NCBI GenBank assembly: GCA_964370315.1
Contig: CAYJIS010000005.1
Coordinates: 1-62,444 of the forward strand
Direction: 5' to 3'
DNA length: 62,444 nt
From: CAYJFX01 sp964370315
GTDB lineage: Bacteria > Spirochaetota > Spirochaetia > Treponematales > Treponemataceae
Shown here one piece after another: positions 8,725-18,730 of this stretch; the first letter of the stretch is position 1, and the number at the start of each line of letters is the position of its first letter. A program made the position numbers and the translations under genes. The notes under the pieces were generated by a model, which searched no databases, had not been told where the DNA came from, and worked only from the letters and a program-made list of their open reading frames with translations.

Positions 8725-10038
8725 TTAGGGAACAACATCAAGTGACTGAACATCTTCAATAGTTGTACGCAATTCTATTGCTTGCCTTGCGGCCTTCAAT
8801 CCGTCAAGCACAGGATCAAAACCAGGGAAAAGAACCCTTGCTTCCTCCCAAATGGCAATAGCTTCAACAAATTGTCCTTCTACATATAAGTTTAAACCTT
8901 CCATGTATAAGGCATCAACTTGCGACAAGATTTCGGCTCGTCCCCTATCTCCAAAATCCAACTTAGCTGACAAACTAATTTTATTAAAAGGACTCAAAGA
9001 GGATGTTAAGTCCAAAGAATAGGTTACATTAAACGTTAATTCATTCCATATGAGTTGAGATCCTAAGCTTATCTTTGGGTTTCCTCCCTTAACCAAAAAA
9101 CCACCTTGAATCGAAACAAAATCTGTAATAATTCCTTCAACTCCAACACCAAAAGAAAACGCCTCTGATTTACTGTAGTCAAATACATTTATTGGCTTTT
9201 GGGCATCTAGACTTATCAATAAAGGTGCAATAGCTCTATATGAAATACCAATATTTATAGTAGCAGGAAGGGCATCATCCATAACAACTCTATGGGTAAA
9301 CCCAGTCCACGCCACCCCAAAGTTTAATGCTGAAATACCTATGTTAAAATTTGGTTCTCGCGAGTTATAAAATCTTCCAAAGTCAAACCGCATCAAAATA
9401 CCTGCATCACCCATCACTGCTACAGCAGATTGCGCCAGCCCAGAATTAACAACTACTTGATTTGTTGTAGAATCAGCAAAATCTGGAACACCCCTGTATC
9501 CAAATTTAAAATTAACTCCAAATGCAAGTCCCTTAAAATGATACCCTGAAAAAAGATTATATGATAAATTGAGCGTTCCTATTGTTTCAGAATAATAACC
9601 TCGAGAAAGCTTTTCACCTGTCAATCCATACTCAGTAAAAGGTACATAAAAACTCTTTAATGATGTTCCATAACCAAAGTCACCATTTCTTTGTGAAAAA
9701 GCAATGGTATCAATTGCGGAATCGGCTATCCAAAAATTATGATAAAGAGCTAACTGAGTAGTCGGAAGAACTGCACTTATTGCAGGATTATGATTTAAAA
9801 AAGCTAAATCATCAGCAACCGCAGTATATGCTGCCCCCATTGCCTCGGATCTTCCTCCTAATGGTGCTGTTAACGTTGTAAATATGGTATTACCCGCGTT
9901 TGGATCTACAAAACCACCAAAAGCATCTGCAAGCGAGTCATAGAAATCAGAATATTCATATGAATACAAAAAAGGCACACACATAAAAAAAGCAATGAGA
10001 AGTATTGTGACTATCCGTTTTATATTCTTTTGAACCAT
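8725..10038 (-). CDS. UPF0164-family outer-membrane protein
   Basis: 437 residues from ATG 10038. The signal peptide (MVQKNIKRIVTILLIAFFM...) is followed by a long beta-rich region (about 40-350) with the family start GRSEAMGAAYTAVADDLAFLNHNPA, typical of PorV/FadL-like barrels and of the spirochaete UPF0164 group. The C-terminal about 80 residues are helical and TPR-like (ALYMEGLNLYVEGQFVEAIAIW). Probably an outer-membrane or periplasm-facing protein; the ligand is unknown. A longer frame extends to 10146, but the internal ATG sits 6 nt after a TATAAT and starts the signal peptide. The 3' end lies 10 bp from the convergent GH57 gene. Confidence 0.78.
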   Translation of the reverse strand: MVQKNIKRIVTILLIAFFMCVPFLYSYEYSDFYDSLADAFGGFVDPNAGNTIFTTLTAPLGGRSEAMGAAYTAVADDLAFLNHNPAISAVLPTTQLALYHNFWIADSAIDTIAFSQRNGDFGYGTSLKSFYVPFTEYGLTGEKLSRGYYSETIGTLNLSYNLFSGYHFKGLAFGVNFKFGYRGVPDFADSTTNQVVVNSGLAQSAVAVMGDAGILMRFDFGRFYNSREPNFNIGISALNFGVAWTGFTHRVVMDDALPATINIGISYRAIAPLLISLDAQKPINVFDYSKSEAFSFGVGVEGIITDFVSIQGGFLVKGGNPKISLGSQLIWNELTFNVTYSLDLTSSLSPFNKISLSAKLDFGDRGRAEILSQVDALYMEGLNLYVEGQFVEAIAIWEEARVLFPGFDPVLDGLKAARQAIELRTTIEDVQSLDVVP

Positions 10039-10044
10039 ATTACT

Positions 10045-10073
10045 ATTATATATTATTTTCGGACTTTTTTCTC
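10045..10073 (-). promoter_or_regulatory. Leaderless-type promoter of the UPF0164 gene
   Basis: On the minus strand a perfect TATAAT (10045-10050) ends 6 nt before the ATG. The -35 position (10068-10073) is weak (GAGAAA). No Shine-Dalgarno. Confidence 0.5.
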
Positions 10074-10188
10074 TATATTTTAACAAAAAAATACCGAAAA
10101 TTATAATAAGTGGAAATTTGCTATACAAAAAATAACACACCAGCAAACTCTGTAATCAGGGGCAAAACCTGTTTTTTTTTCTTATTTG

Positions 10189-10197
10189 TGTTATAAT
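10189..10197 (+). promoter_or_regulatory. Extended -10 promoter of the leader peptide/TPR/SpoIIE operon
   Basis: TGT-TATAAT (10189-10197) is a perfect extended -10; the -35 is poor. The predicted start of transcription coincides with the ATG at 10204, so the first ORF of the transcript would be leaderless. Confidence 0.5.
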
Positions 10198-10203
10198 TAT
10201 AGC

Positions 10204-10281
10204 ATGGGATTTACTCGATTTTTTGCAAACACATCAGTAAAACCTAACTATTTATCCATTTTTGCCTGCGTATTTTTGTAG
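10204..10281 (+). CDS. Predicted 25-residue leader peptide
   Basis: ATG at 10204 lies 6 nt after a TATAAT, the same spacing as the leaderless genes elsewhere in the window. The frame (starts MGFTRFF, ends IFACVFL) stops at TAG 10279-10281, directly abutting the AAGGAGG that serves the following large gene, in a different frame. Its translation could control access to that ribosome binding site. There is no similarity to a known leader peptide and no run of a single regulatory codon. Position and spacing support it; expression is not shown. Confidence 0.4.
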   Translation: MGFTRFFANTSVKPNYLSIFACVFL

Positions 10282-10294
10282 AAGGAGGTTAATT

Positions 10295-13200
10295 ATTTAT
10301 AAAAAATGTTTGCTCTATTGTTTAATTATCCTCATTGGCACAAGTGCATTTGCTATGGCAGAACCAGATGTACAATTAAGTGAAGTAGATGCACTTATTA
10401 AAGAAAGCAGAATAAATGAAGCCTTAATTTTGGCAGAGCGATACCTTCGTGAAAACCCTGATGACTTTGTAAATGCTCAAAAAAGAATAGACAAAATTTT
10501 TAAATTCAGAAATGATTATAAACGAAAAACTGATGAACTAGTTCGAATTATTGTAAATGAACCTCTAAACGATAAGAAAAAGCTCGATATTATTGCAGAA
10601 TTAGAAACAATGGAAAAAAACCCCAACGAGCAAGATAGAGAATTTATTGAACGAATTAAGGTGTCCTCTCAATTTACCTATTTCAGGGCCTTATATGAAC
10701 AAATAATTGAAGACGGAACAGAGTTATTATCTCAAAAAGAGTATGCTGAAGCTGCGATTCGTTTTACAGATGGATTTGAATTATATTATGACGATTTTTT
10801 TGACCAGGGTTTTAATAACGCTATGGTGAATGCAGTGGATGCACGAGTTGATGTTGTAAGAGACGCCCTTGATGATTACGAACAACTAGAAAATCGATTT
10901 GCAAATACTTTTGAAAGCTTTAACAATAACCTCTCTAGAAACAATGTTAGTGCAGCCCTTGATGACTTTGAAGATATACAAGAGGTTTTAGACGAATTTG
11001 CAGATATTCGAAATACCAATTTACAGGCAGGATATTATTTTCAAGAGCAATCAGACTTGTTACAAGAGCAATTTCCTGAACTTACTGATGCTTTTTTCCT
11101 ACCCTTTGCTTATCGCTTATTACTTGGACGCGGAAATGATTCTGAGGCTGACATAATAAAGGCAATGGATTCACAATGGAACGATTCCTATGAAGAAGCT
11201 AAAGAAAGCTTAGCATCAATGATAGCCCATTACACAGAAGAATTAACTGATTCTCTAAATAGTCAAACTATAAATGAACTTGAAAACACTAATGAAATAA
11301 AAAATGATGTGTCTCAACTTAGATCTATTGTTGCTATGGGAGAAGATTTACTTAATCAGTATGAATTATTAAATGACACTGAAACAACATTTCAAACCAA
11401 TCCACATATCGCATATCAAAATGTGATAGATTATAGTAATTACCTTTTAACGCAAGCAGAGTCCCTCATCAGTTATGCAGACTTATTAATAGCTCAGAGA
11501 TTAGAGGTTGAAGAATACTTGGATCCTCAGTCGCCGGATGCAGTCATAAAAAGTGGCACTACCGATTATAAAGATTTCCTTGCTTCCGCTGCAGAAGCAA
11601 ACGCAACATATTCGAGTGAAATCAGTGTTTTACTTGAAAACATGGAACAACAAGAAGGTATCATAGCAAGAAACACTTCGTCGTTTTCTGCAGCTGAAAA
11701 TGATATCTACCCTGAGCTTGCTAGTTTAAAACGAACACTTGATAAAAACTTTGAATCTGTTTCAGATCAAAACTATATAGAAGCGCTTCAAATTTGGGAA
11801 CGTATGTCTGTATTTATAGCAGAAGGGTCAACTCTTATTGAAACCGACTACGATTCATCATACAGTGGCTCCATACCTTTGATTAACGAAGCCCTTACAA
11901 CCTCTACACTCTCGAATCCTGAATTGGCCCTTTCTACCTTAGAAGGTATAGTGGGAACACTTGACCAAGACATTGCAGCACTAGAAGCAGAATACTCATT
12001 TTTACAACAAACACAAGAAAATGAAAACCTTGGTGTACAGAACTCTCAAACATTCGAAGTAAACAGAGAACAAATTCAACAAGATATTGCGTCCCTCGAA
12101 GAAATAAAAGTTCAATCTGAAGAATATATCGTATTAGCAACACAACGTGTCCGTCTTGCTCAGCAAGCAGAAAATGAAGCAGAACTTCGTTTTTCACAAG
12201 CAGAAGAATATCTTGACCAAGAAAACTTTTCTGCTAGCCGCGATGCACTACAACGAGCAAGAACAAAATATAACGAAGCCTTATCGTATCAGTACTCAGA
12301 GAATTTAAGAATCGAAAGCGACGAAAAACTCGCAGCGCTTGGTGAACAAATTGCCTTTATTGAAAACGAAATAATTGTTCAGAATGTACGACGATTAATT
12401 ACAGACTCTAGACAAAATTATTACAACAGTAATTTTTCCCAAGCAGAAAGCTTAATATTACAAGCAGAATCACAATGGGCAATTACAAACGTCACACCAA
12501 ACCCCGAAGTTGTTGCTTTAAAAGCACTCATTGGAAATGCTCTGTCTATTACAACAGGAAGAACAATACCTCCTACAGATCCACTATACCCAGAAATGAG
12601 TCAAACATTAAACATTGCATACAGACATTTTGATAACGCCCAACAACTCATAAACACAAATAACAGGGATGCAGCACTTGATGAGTTAAATCTTGCAAGA
12701 GATAAAATACGTGATGTTCAAGTACTATATCCTTTCCACCAAGAAGCAGGACTTCTTGCACTCAGAATAGACCAACTAATAGATCCTGTCGCCTTCGAAG
12801 ACCAATTTACTCAAAAATTTGAGCAAGCCCAAGATGATTACACAGACCCAGACACAACAACTCGAGCATATGTAGACCTATTAGACCTCTTTGAAATCAA
12901 CCCTGACTATCCAGGCTTAGAAGATTTTATCTATACAGTAGAACTTGAATTAGGAATAATTCTTCCTCCTCCTGATGTTGCCTCAATTTCTCGCTCAAAT
13001 ACGTTAACAAACCAAGCTAGTAGTATATACAATAACAGTGCCCGCACTGAAATTAACCTAAATAATGCACTGGCACTTTTGAATGAAGCAGTAAGTTTAA
13101 ATCCAGAAAATCAAAATGCATTGGTACTTCTCGATAGGATAAACACATCTTTGGGTGGTGGAGCCGTAGTTATTCTTTCGTCTGCTGCAGAGAACTTGTA

Positions 13201-13339
13201 TCAACGGGCTATACAAGAATTAGCGAGTGGAAACATAATTACAGCATCTGCCTTAGTAACGCAATTATTACAACTTCCTGAAGTTGCAAACTCTGCCAAA
13301 ATTATTGACTTAAAACAAAGGGTGGATTCTTTATTGTGA
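10295..13339 (+). CDS. Large periplasmic TPR/coiled-coil protein with probable AUU start
   Basis: About 1,014 residues. It begins with a signal peptide (YKKCLLYCLIILIGTSAFAMA) followed by helical TPR-like and coiled-coil repeats to the C-terminus, with repeated pairs such as NEALILAERYLRENPDD and NALALLNEAVSLNPENQNAL. Probably a periplasmic scaffold or interaction protein. The frame opens with TTG at 10262, which has no ribosome binding site. A strong AAGGAGG (10282-10288) lies inside that stretch and points, at 6-nt spacing, to ATT 10295, exactly where the signal peptide starts; ATT 10292 and TTG 10310 are less well placed. The stop overlaps the next start (TGATG), so it is translationally coupled to the phosphatase gene. 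Confidence 0.65.
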   Translation: MYKKCLLYCLIILIGTSAFAMAEPDVQLSEVDALIKESRINEALILAERYLRENPDDFVNAQKRIDKIFKFRNDYKRKTDELVRIIVNEPLNDKKKLDIIAELETMEKNPNEQDREFIERIKVSSQFTYFRALYEQIIEDGTELLSQKEYAEAAIRFTDGFELYYDDFFDQGFNNAMVNAVDARVDVVRDALDDYEQLENRFANTFESFNNNLSRNNVSAALDDFEDIQEVLDEFADIRNTNLQAGYYFQEQSDLLQEQFPELTDAFFLPFAYRLLLGRGNDSEADIIKAMDSQWNDSYEEAKESLASMIAHYTEELTDSLNSQTINELENTNEIKNDVSQLRSIVAMGEDLLNQYELLNDTETTFQTNPHIAYQNVIDYSNYLLTQAESLISYADLLIAQRLEVEEYLDPQSPDAVIKSGTTDYKDFLASAAEANATYSSEISVLLENMEQQEGIIARNTSSFSAAENDIYPELASLKRTLDKNFESVSDQNYIEALQIWERMSVFIAEGSTLIETDYDSSYSGSIPLINEALTTSTLSNPELALSTLEGIVGTLDQDIAALEAEYSFLQQTQENENLGVQNSQTFEVNREQIQQDIASLEEIKVQSEEYIVLATQRVRLAQQAENEAELRFSQAEEYLDQENFSASRDALQRARTKYNEALSYQYSENLRIESDEKLAALGEQIAFIENEIIVQNVRRLITDSRQNYYNSNFSQAESLILQAESQWAITNVTPNPEVVALKALIGNALSITTGRTIPPTDPLYPEMSQTLNIAYRHFDNAQQLINTNNRDAALDELNLARDKIRDVQVLYPFHQEAGLLALRIDQLIDPVAFEDQFTQKFEQAQDDYTDPDTTTRAYVDLLDLFEINPDYPGLEDFIYTVELELGIILPPPDVASISRSNTLTNQASSIYNNSARTEINLNNALALLNEAVSLNPENQNALVLLDRINTSLGGGAVVILSSAAENLYQRAIQELASGNIITASALVTQLLQLPEVANSAKIIDLKQRVDSLL

Positions 13340-16300
13340 TGACTCGAAAGTTTGTTTCTCTATTACTATTTTGTATTCTCTCTTTTTTTGTAAGCCCCGT
13401 TTTTTCCCAAGACTTGTACTGGGATAACCCTGTTACCTTGTCTGATGGAGAGGGTCTTTTTCCAACTGTAGCTGGTGAAAATGATAAAGCTCTTGTTGTC
13501 TGGCAAGAAATTGAAGTAGATGAAAATAATAACAATCAAATATGGCTTTCAGCTCAGTTTTTTTTGAATGAAACCCAAACATGGGAAACAAGAGAAAAAT
13601 TTGCAGGTCCTTTTGCCTATTCAGGAGAAATTCCAAATCTTTTCTCTGTTGCTGCAACAGACTCAGGTCTTGCATCAATAGCAGTTTTAACAGCTCCAAA
13701 TACAATTTCTGTATTTACTACAAATGATAAAGGCGCAACATTTGAAAGAACAGATATTATAAATGATGACACGGACCTTGTAGCCCCTCGTATATTTAAG
13801 GATGCACGAGGTGGCTTTATAGCCTTTGCAACAAAAGGTGAAGAGCAATCTTTTTCACTAGAAATAGCTCGATCTACAGATGGTATCACCTGGACAAACT
13901 TTACAGATTTTACTCCTTCTAGACCTCTAGACAATTCATTTGTCCCTACACTTACAGTTTTGCCAAATGGGAACGAGATGGTTGTATTCCAAGCAGCCTT
14001 AACTGCAAACAACCGAATTACATATCAATTATATTCTACATACAACACCAGTACTACATTTGAAAGTTGGAGTTCTGCTTTTTTACTTACAAATACTGGA
14101 GCAACTGGCGAAGATTTAAATTTATATACAAATCAGCGTCCTTATTTGCATGTTTTTGATACAACAACATACCTTGCATGGGAACGTGCTCCAATGACTT
14201 CGTCTCAAAGCCCCGGAGTTTTTATAGCACAGCTAACGTCAGAAGGGCGCATTACAGGACGCATTGAGCAAATTACTTTAAACAATGTTATTGCTCGCCA
14301 GCCTGTCTTATTTAATTATAACGGAGAGCTAACAATCCTTTGGTTTGACACACGATTTGGGCTTGAAAGCATTTACTTTGCTCAAAAACGAGGTTTGTTA
14401 TGGCTTGAAAACCGTATTTCAACCGAAAACATTTCTTCTGTATTTGGATATCCTCTTGTTACAAATAATAATAAAGATTTGCATATTTTTTGGGAACAAA
14501 CTGAAAGCGATGGAGATCCTCAAGTAACACGCTTATCTGTAGATAGAAACGCAGCGCCTCCTACTATCAGACCTATTTCATTTACACAAGGCCAAAGATC
14601 TTCTTCAGACAGAGTTGATATAATAGTATCAACACCAGAGGACTCATCAGGTGTTGCAGGTTTCTCATGGATTATTACACAAAGTGCCTTTTTAGACCCA
14701 CCAGAACGTTTAATGGCATTCCCCGATGAAAATGCTATTTCTACATTTATAACTGAAGATGGCCGATGGTATATTAAAGCTCGAACTTTAGACAATGCAG
14801 GAAACTGGTCTGACAGTGGAATAATTACGTACTATAGAGATACCACTGCCCCTACAACGCCACAACTGACACAAACCCTAAATGTGGACGAAGATGGGTT
14901 TCAAGTATCCAATACCTTTAATATTTCATGGCAAAACACAGATACGAGTGATCAGCTTGGAGGGTACACATACAACCTACAATTTGTAGCACCGATATCG
15001 AGCTATCTTGAAGACCCTGAAAGCTATTCTGCACAAGCTCTTTCTACAATTGAGCCACAGTTACCCCCAAGAATTGTTAGCGAAGAACCAATTGCTGCAT
15101 GGGATAACCAAGACAATGGTGTATATTTATTTTCTGTCGCTGCAGTTGATTCAGTAGGCAATATAGGTGAAGTTACCAGTACTCCTGTATATCTCAATAA
15201 ATATATTCCTTTTACAACTATTACAGCAGCAGTACCACAAACCGATATTTTTGGAAATGTTTCATTAAATATACTTGGAAAAGGCTTTACATATGACGGC
15301 GTTATTTCAGCTGTGTATATTGACAGTGATGGCGTTGCCCCATATGACCTCGTTCTTGAATTATCATCCAATGATTATTCAATTATCTCTGATCAACAAA
15401 TTCAAAATATTTCTTTTTCTAGCCTTGATGAAGGACTATATAGAATAGGCCTTTATCACACAGAACGAGGATTATTTATGTCTCGTCCGATTTTACCAGT
15501 AAGCTCTTTCGGTACAGTAAAAATCGGTGACTACACATACAGATTTAATCCAAATTGGAATAATATAACTCAAACATATAATATAACACTACAAATTAGT
15601 GATATACTTTTATGGTCAGTTTTTGCATTTGCATTTATGGGAATGATATTTGCGATACGAGGATTAATCCTAACTGCAAAAGATACAATAACTATACAGC
15701 AAGAAGTGCATGCACTTATTACAGGAGGTTCTATGCCATTTACCGACAAACAAAAAAGCACCGAATTAAAGAGTCGTGGCATAAGCTTAAAATACAAGAT
15801 GATGCTTTTTACATCAGCGCTTGTACTCACCGTGATTCTTTTAGTAGCAATACCGTTTGGTTACGTTTTTATTGGGACTCAGGAGGAAACACTTTCTGAC
15901 GGACTACAAGAGAGAATTAATGTATTATCAGATAGTCTCGCATCAGGTGTAAAAAACTATATGCCAAGCGCAAACTTACTTGAGCTTGGACTTTTGTTAA
16001 ACCAAACAGAAGCAATGGAAGAAGTACAATACGCCACAATTTTAGGCTTGCCAGCAAATAATAGTGATACAAACCTTGACCATGTATGGGTATCAAATGA
16101 TCCAAACATAACAGAAAAAATAGATTCAGAAAACCTTATATTGGGATCTTCTCGCTATACTGATACCGCAATTGAACCCGTTATCACTCAGTTGAATGAA
16201 ATTAATGCTACCGCAATTAGTGAAGTTGGAGAAATTACCGCTAACATTAGTAGCTTAACTCAAGAAGGTATCGCACTTGCATTGGCAACCGACACTGCGT

Positions 16301-17931
16301 CCGTTGCCAGACGAGATGAAATCCAATCCATAATAAATCAACTAACAGAAAATCTCACTGTGCAATTAAATGCCCTGTCAGTTTCTGGATCAGGCTCCAT
16401 ACCAGCATTTAATAGTGAAAGTTTCTCTGCAGACTCAACAGACTTTTTATTTTACAAACCAGTATTATATAGACAAGGGTCAGAACAAACGTATGCACGT
16501 GGCATTGTAGTCCTTCAAATAAGCATTGAAAACCTACTTGCTTCTTTAAGAGATGCACAGATTACAATCATCACAACCACACTTATTATTGCATTTTTTG
16601 CAATTGCAATTGGTGTAATCGGATCATTTATGTTAGCCACAATTATCATCCGGCCGATTAGTCGCCTTTCAGCGCACGTACAAATGATTCGAGACACAGA
16701 GGATAAAGAAGAACTTGAAGGTAAAGACATAGAGATCACAAGCCGAGATGAAATTGGTAACCTCGGGGTAATTGTAAACGACATGACTCATGGCCTTGTA
16801 AAAGCCGCTGCGGCTGCAAAAGACCTTACAGTTGGTAAAGAAGTGCAAAAAATGTTTATTCCTCTGTCAGTAGATTCAGATGGTAAAAAACTCACTACAG
16901 GTATTGTCGAGGATAACAACGCAACTTTCTTTGGATATTATGAAGGAGCAAAGGGTGTTTCAGGAGACTATTTTGATTATCTAAAACTTGATGACAGACA
17001 CTTTGCCGTTATTAAATGTGACGTTTCAGGAAAAGGGGTTCCAGCCTCTCTTATTATGGTAGAAGTAGCAACGTTATTCTTAAACTACTTTAAAGATTGG
17101 ACATACAAAAAAGACAAGTATGACCTTAGTGGAATCGTAGGAAGAATAAATGACCTCATTGAATCTCGTGGGTTTAAGGGACGTTTTGCGGCCTTTACAC
17201 TTTGCATCTTTGACTCAGTCGGAGGAGATGTTCACTTTTGTAATGCTGGGGATAATCTTATACACATTTATGATGCATCTGAAAGAAAAAAGAAAACTAT
17301 TGCATTAACCGAAACTCCAGCCTCTGGTGTATTCCCGACTTTTATGGTAGAAATGAAAGGTGGCTTTGTAGTTGAAAAGCTTCATTTAGACAAAGATGAT
17401 GTTTTATTCCTTTATACTGACGGTATTGAAGAAGCAAAACGTTTATTTAGGGATAAAGATTACAATGTCGTTATTTGTGAGGAACCAGGCTTAAAAGAAG
17501 GTGATATTCACGGCCATCATACATACGGTATGGATGGTGAAGAAATGGCTCCTGAACGAGTAAACGCAATTATAGAAGCAGTATTTTCACAAAGCACATA
17601 CAAAATTGAAAAATATCATAGTCCAATTGACCATGAAGAATTAGTCTTTGATTTCTCTTCTTGCGAACCTACAGCAGAAAATGCTATTATGGCACTTGTT
17701 TCAGCTGAAAAAATATTCCGCATGTACCCAATGCCAAACGCAACAGAGTTTGATAGAGTACAAGTGGACAGAAAGGTTGATGAATTTTTACAAAAGCACT
17801 TTTTACAATACAGTGATTACTGCGCTAATAAAAGAGATCATACTGAGTTTGCTGAGTATATGTACTATACACATATTAAAGAAGACGAGCAATATGATGA
17901 CTTAACCCTTGTTGCTATTAAAAAGAAATAA
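13339..17931 (+). CDS. Membrane SpoIIE/PP2C-type phosphatase with large extracytoplasmic domain
   Basis: 1,530 residues from ATG 13339 (a GTG directly before it is also possible). Order: signal peptide; about 730 residues of exported beta-rich repeats resembling sialidase/BNR and Ig-like modules; membrane helix (about 757-780); short cytoplasmic loop; helix (about 820-845); periplasmic sensor region (about 846-1075); helix (about 1075-1108); HAMP with RPISRLSAHVQMIRDTEDKEEL; then a PP2C/SpoIIE phosphatase domain from about 1190 (GDYFDY, SGKGVPASL, YTDGIEEA). It probably dephosphorylates an anti-sigma-antagonist or similar Ser/Thr-phosphoprotein in response to an envelope signal. The partner is not in the window. 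The overlap with the TPR gene suggests a joint complex. Confidence 0.85.
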   Translation: MTRKFVSLLLFCILSFFVSPVFSQDLYWDNPVTLSDGEGLFPTVAGENDKALVVWQEIEVDENNNNQIWLSAQFFLNETQTWETREKFAGPFAYSGEIPNLFSVAATDSGLASIAVLTAPNTISVFTTNDKGATFERTDIINDDTDLVAPRIFKDARGGFIAFATKGEEQSFSLEIARSTDGITWTNFTDFTPSRPLDNSFVPTLTVLPNGNEMVVFQAALTANNRITYQLYSTYNTSTTFESWSSAFLLTNTGATGEDLNLYTNQRPYLHVFDTTTYLAWERAPMTSSQSPGVFIAQLTSEGRITGRIEQITLNNVIARQPVLFNYNGELTILWFDTRFGLESIYFAQKRGLLWLENRISTENISSVFGYPLVTNNNKDLHIFWEQTESDGDPQVTRLSVDRNAAPPTIRPISFTQGQRSSSDRVDIIVSTPEDSSGVAGFSWIITQSAFLDPPERLMAFPDENAISTFITEDGRWYIKARTLDNAGNWSDSGIITYYRDTTAPTTPQLTQTLNVDEDGFQVSNTFNISWQNTDTSDQLGGYTYNLQFVAPISSYLEDPESYSAQALSTIEPQLPPRIVSEEPIAAWDNQDNGVYLFSVAAVDSVGNIGEVTSTPVYLNKYIPFTTITAAVPQTDIFGNVSLNILGKGFTYDGVISAVYIDSDGVAPYDLVLELSSNDYSIISDQQIQNISFSSLDEGLYRIGLYHTERGLFMSRPILPVSSFGTVKIGDYTYRFNPNWNNITQTYNITLQISDILLWSVFAFAFMGMIFAIRGLILTAKDTITIQQEVHALITGGSMPFTDKQKSTELKSRGISLKYKMMLFTSALVLTVILLVAIPFGYVFIGTQEETLSDGLQERINVLSDSLASGVKNYMPSANLLELGLLLNQTEAMEEVQYATILGLPANNSDTNLDHVWVSNDPNITEKIDSENLILGSSRYTDTAIEPVITQLNEINATAISEVGEITANISSLTQEGIALALATDTASVARRDEIQSIINQLTENLTVQLNALSVSGSGSIPAFNSESFSADSTDFLFYKPVLYRQGSEQTYARGIVVLQISIENLLASLRDAQITIITTTLIIAFFAIAIGVIGSFMLATIIIRPISRLSAHVQMIRDTEDKEELEGKDIEITSRDEIGNLGVIVNDMTHGLVKAAAAAKDLTVGKEVQKMFIPLSVDSDGKKLTTGIVEDNNATFFGYYEGAKGVSGDYFDYLKLDDRHFAVIKCDVSGKGVPASLIMVEVATLFLNYFKDWTYKKDKYDLSGIVGRINDLIESRGFKGRFAAFTLCIFDSVGGDVHFCNAGDNLIHIYDASERKKKTIALTETPASGVFPTFMVEMKGGFVVEKLHLDKDDVLFLYTDGIEEAKRLFRDKDYNVVICEEPGLKEGDIHGHHTYGMDGEEMAPERVNAIIEAVFSQSTYKIEKYHSPIDHEELVFDFSSCEPTAENAIMALVSAEKIFRMYPMPNATEFDRVQVDRKVDEFLQKHFLQYSDYCANKRDHTEFAEYMYYTHIKEDEQYDDLTLVAIKKK

Positions 17932-17942
17932 ATGATGGTTAA

Positions 17943-18000
17943 ACATTGCGTATTTTCGCTTTATTGTTCAGGCAAAATACGCAATGTATCTATAATTTTT
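17943..18000 (+). terminator. Terminator after the phosphatase gene
   Basis: A perfect 14-bp inverted repeat (17943-17956 with 17974-17987) around a 17-nt loop, followed by ATTTTT. It sits between convergent genes; the T tract is 7 nt away from the stem, so it is not a textbook terminator. Confidence 0.55.
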
Positions 18001-18061
18001 ATTTAAGTACATAAACCGTTTGCTTAGATGTGTATTGATTATCTCAATTTTTTGGTGATTT

Positions 18062-18730
18062 TTATCTGTAAAATCTCTTTTTTACTTCAGCTTTTAAAGT
18101 GCTATCTGCAAACAGATATAGCCCCGTAGCAATAATAATACAACTTAGAATTGCAACAAAAGAACCCCATGCGCGGTGATAAAAGCCAATCGAATACAGG
18201 ATAACAGAAATAAAACTAAGTGCAGTAACAACTAAAATATAGCCGAAATATTCTGAAAAGCTTCGCTTGTTTTGTATAGCCAGTACCGTTAAATAAACAA
18301 TAACACCAAGTGTAAAAAAGGGAAAAACAATATCTGTTGACCAAAACAACATATAAGTTGAAAAATCAATTATCGTAACAAGTATACAGGACAAAATATA
18401 ACTACAGACTAATTTTGCCCCAAAACGCCTATGAGGTGATTTTAAAAGCTTAAACATAAAAAAAGAATATAAAATTGAGGCCCCAGTGAGAATTGACCAA
18501 AGGATTTCTCCTTTATCATGTGTAAAAATATTAATAAATGTACAAATAAGTATTCCTGTAATTGTAATAAACAACGGAATGTTTCTTAAAGAAGATGCTG
18601 CCTCTATAACATCTTCATACCGAGGATACTCTATGATACTAGCTTTTGTTCTTCCCATTTTATTGTGACATAAAGGACAAAATTTCTCACTTTCATAAAT
18701 GGTAACATCACAAGTTTTACATTTTTTCAT
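18062..18730 (-). CDS. Zinc-ribbon membrane protein (DUF6320-like)
   Basis: 222 residues. The N-terminus is a zinc ribbon with C4, C7, C18 and C21 (MKKCKTC...FCPLC), followed from about residue 47 by six or so hydrophobic helices ending in a basic tail. I associate this arrangement with DUF6320, usually encoded beside alcohol-acetyltransferase-like proteins, and that is the neighbour here. Start chosen at 18730 because the zinc ribbon begins there and GGGGCGAG lies upstream; it overlaps the end of the upstream gene by 14 nt. A partner in lipid or cell-surface acylation is an inference. Confidence 0.65.
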   Translation of the reverse strand: MKKCKTCDVTIYESEKFCPLCHNKMGRTKASIIEYPRYEDVIEAASSLRNIPLFITITGILICTFINIFTHDKGEILWSILTGASILYSFFMFKLLKSPHRRFGAKLVCSYILSCILVTIIDFSTYMLFWSTDIVFPFFTLGVIVYLTVLAIQNKRSFSEYFGYILVVTALSFISVILYSIGFYHRAWGSFVAILSCIIIATGLYLFADSTLKAEVKKRFYR

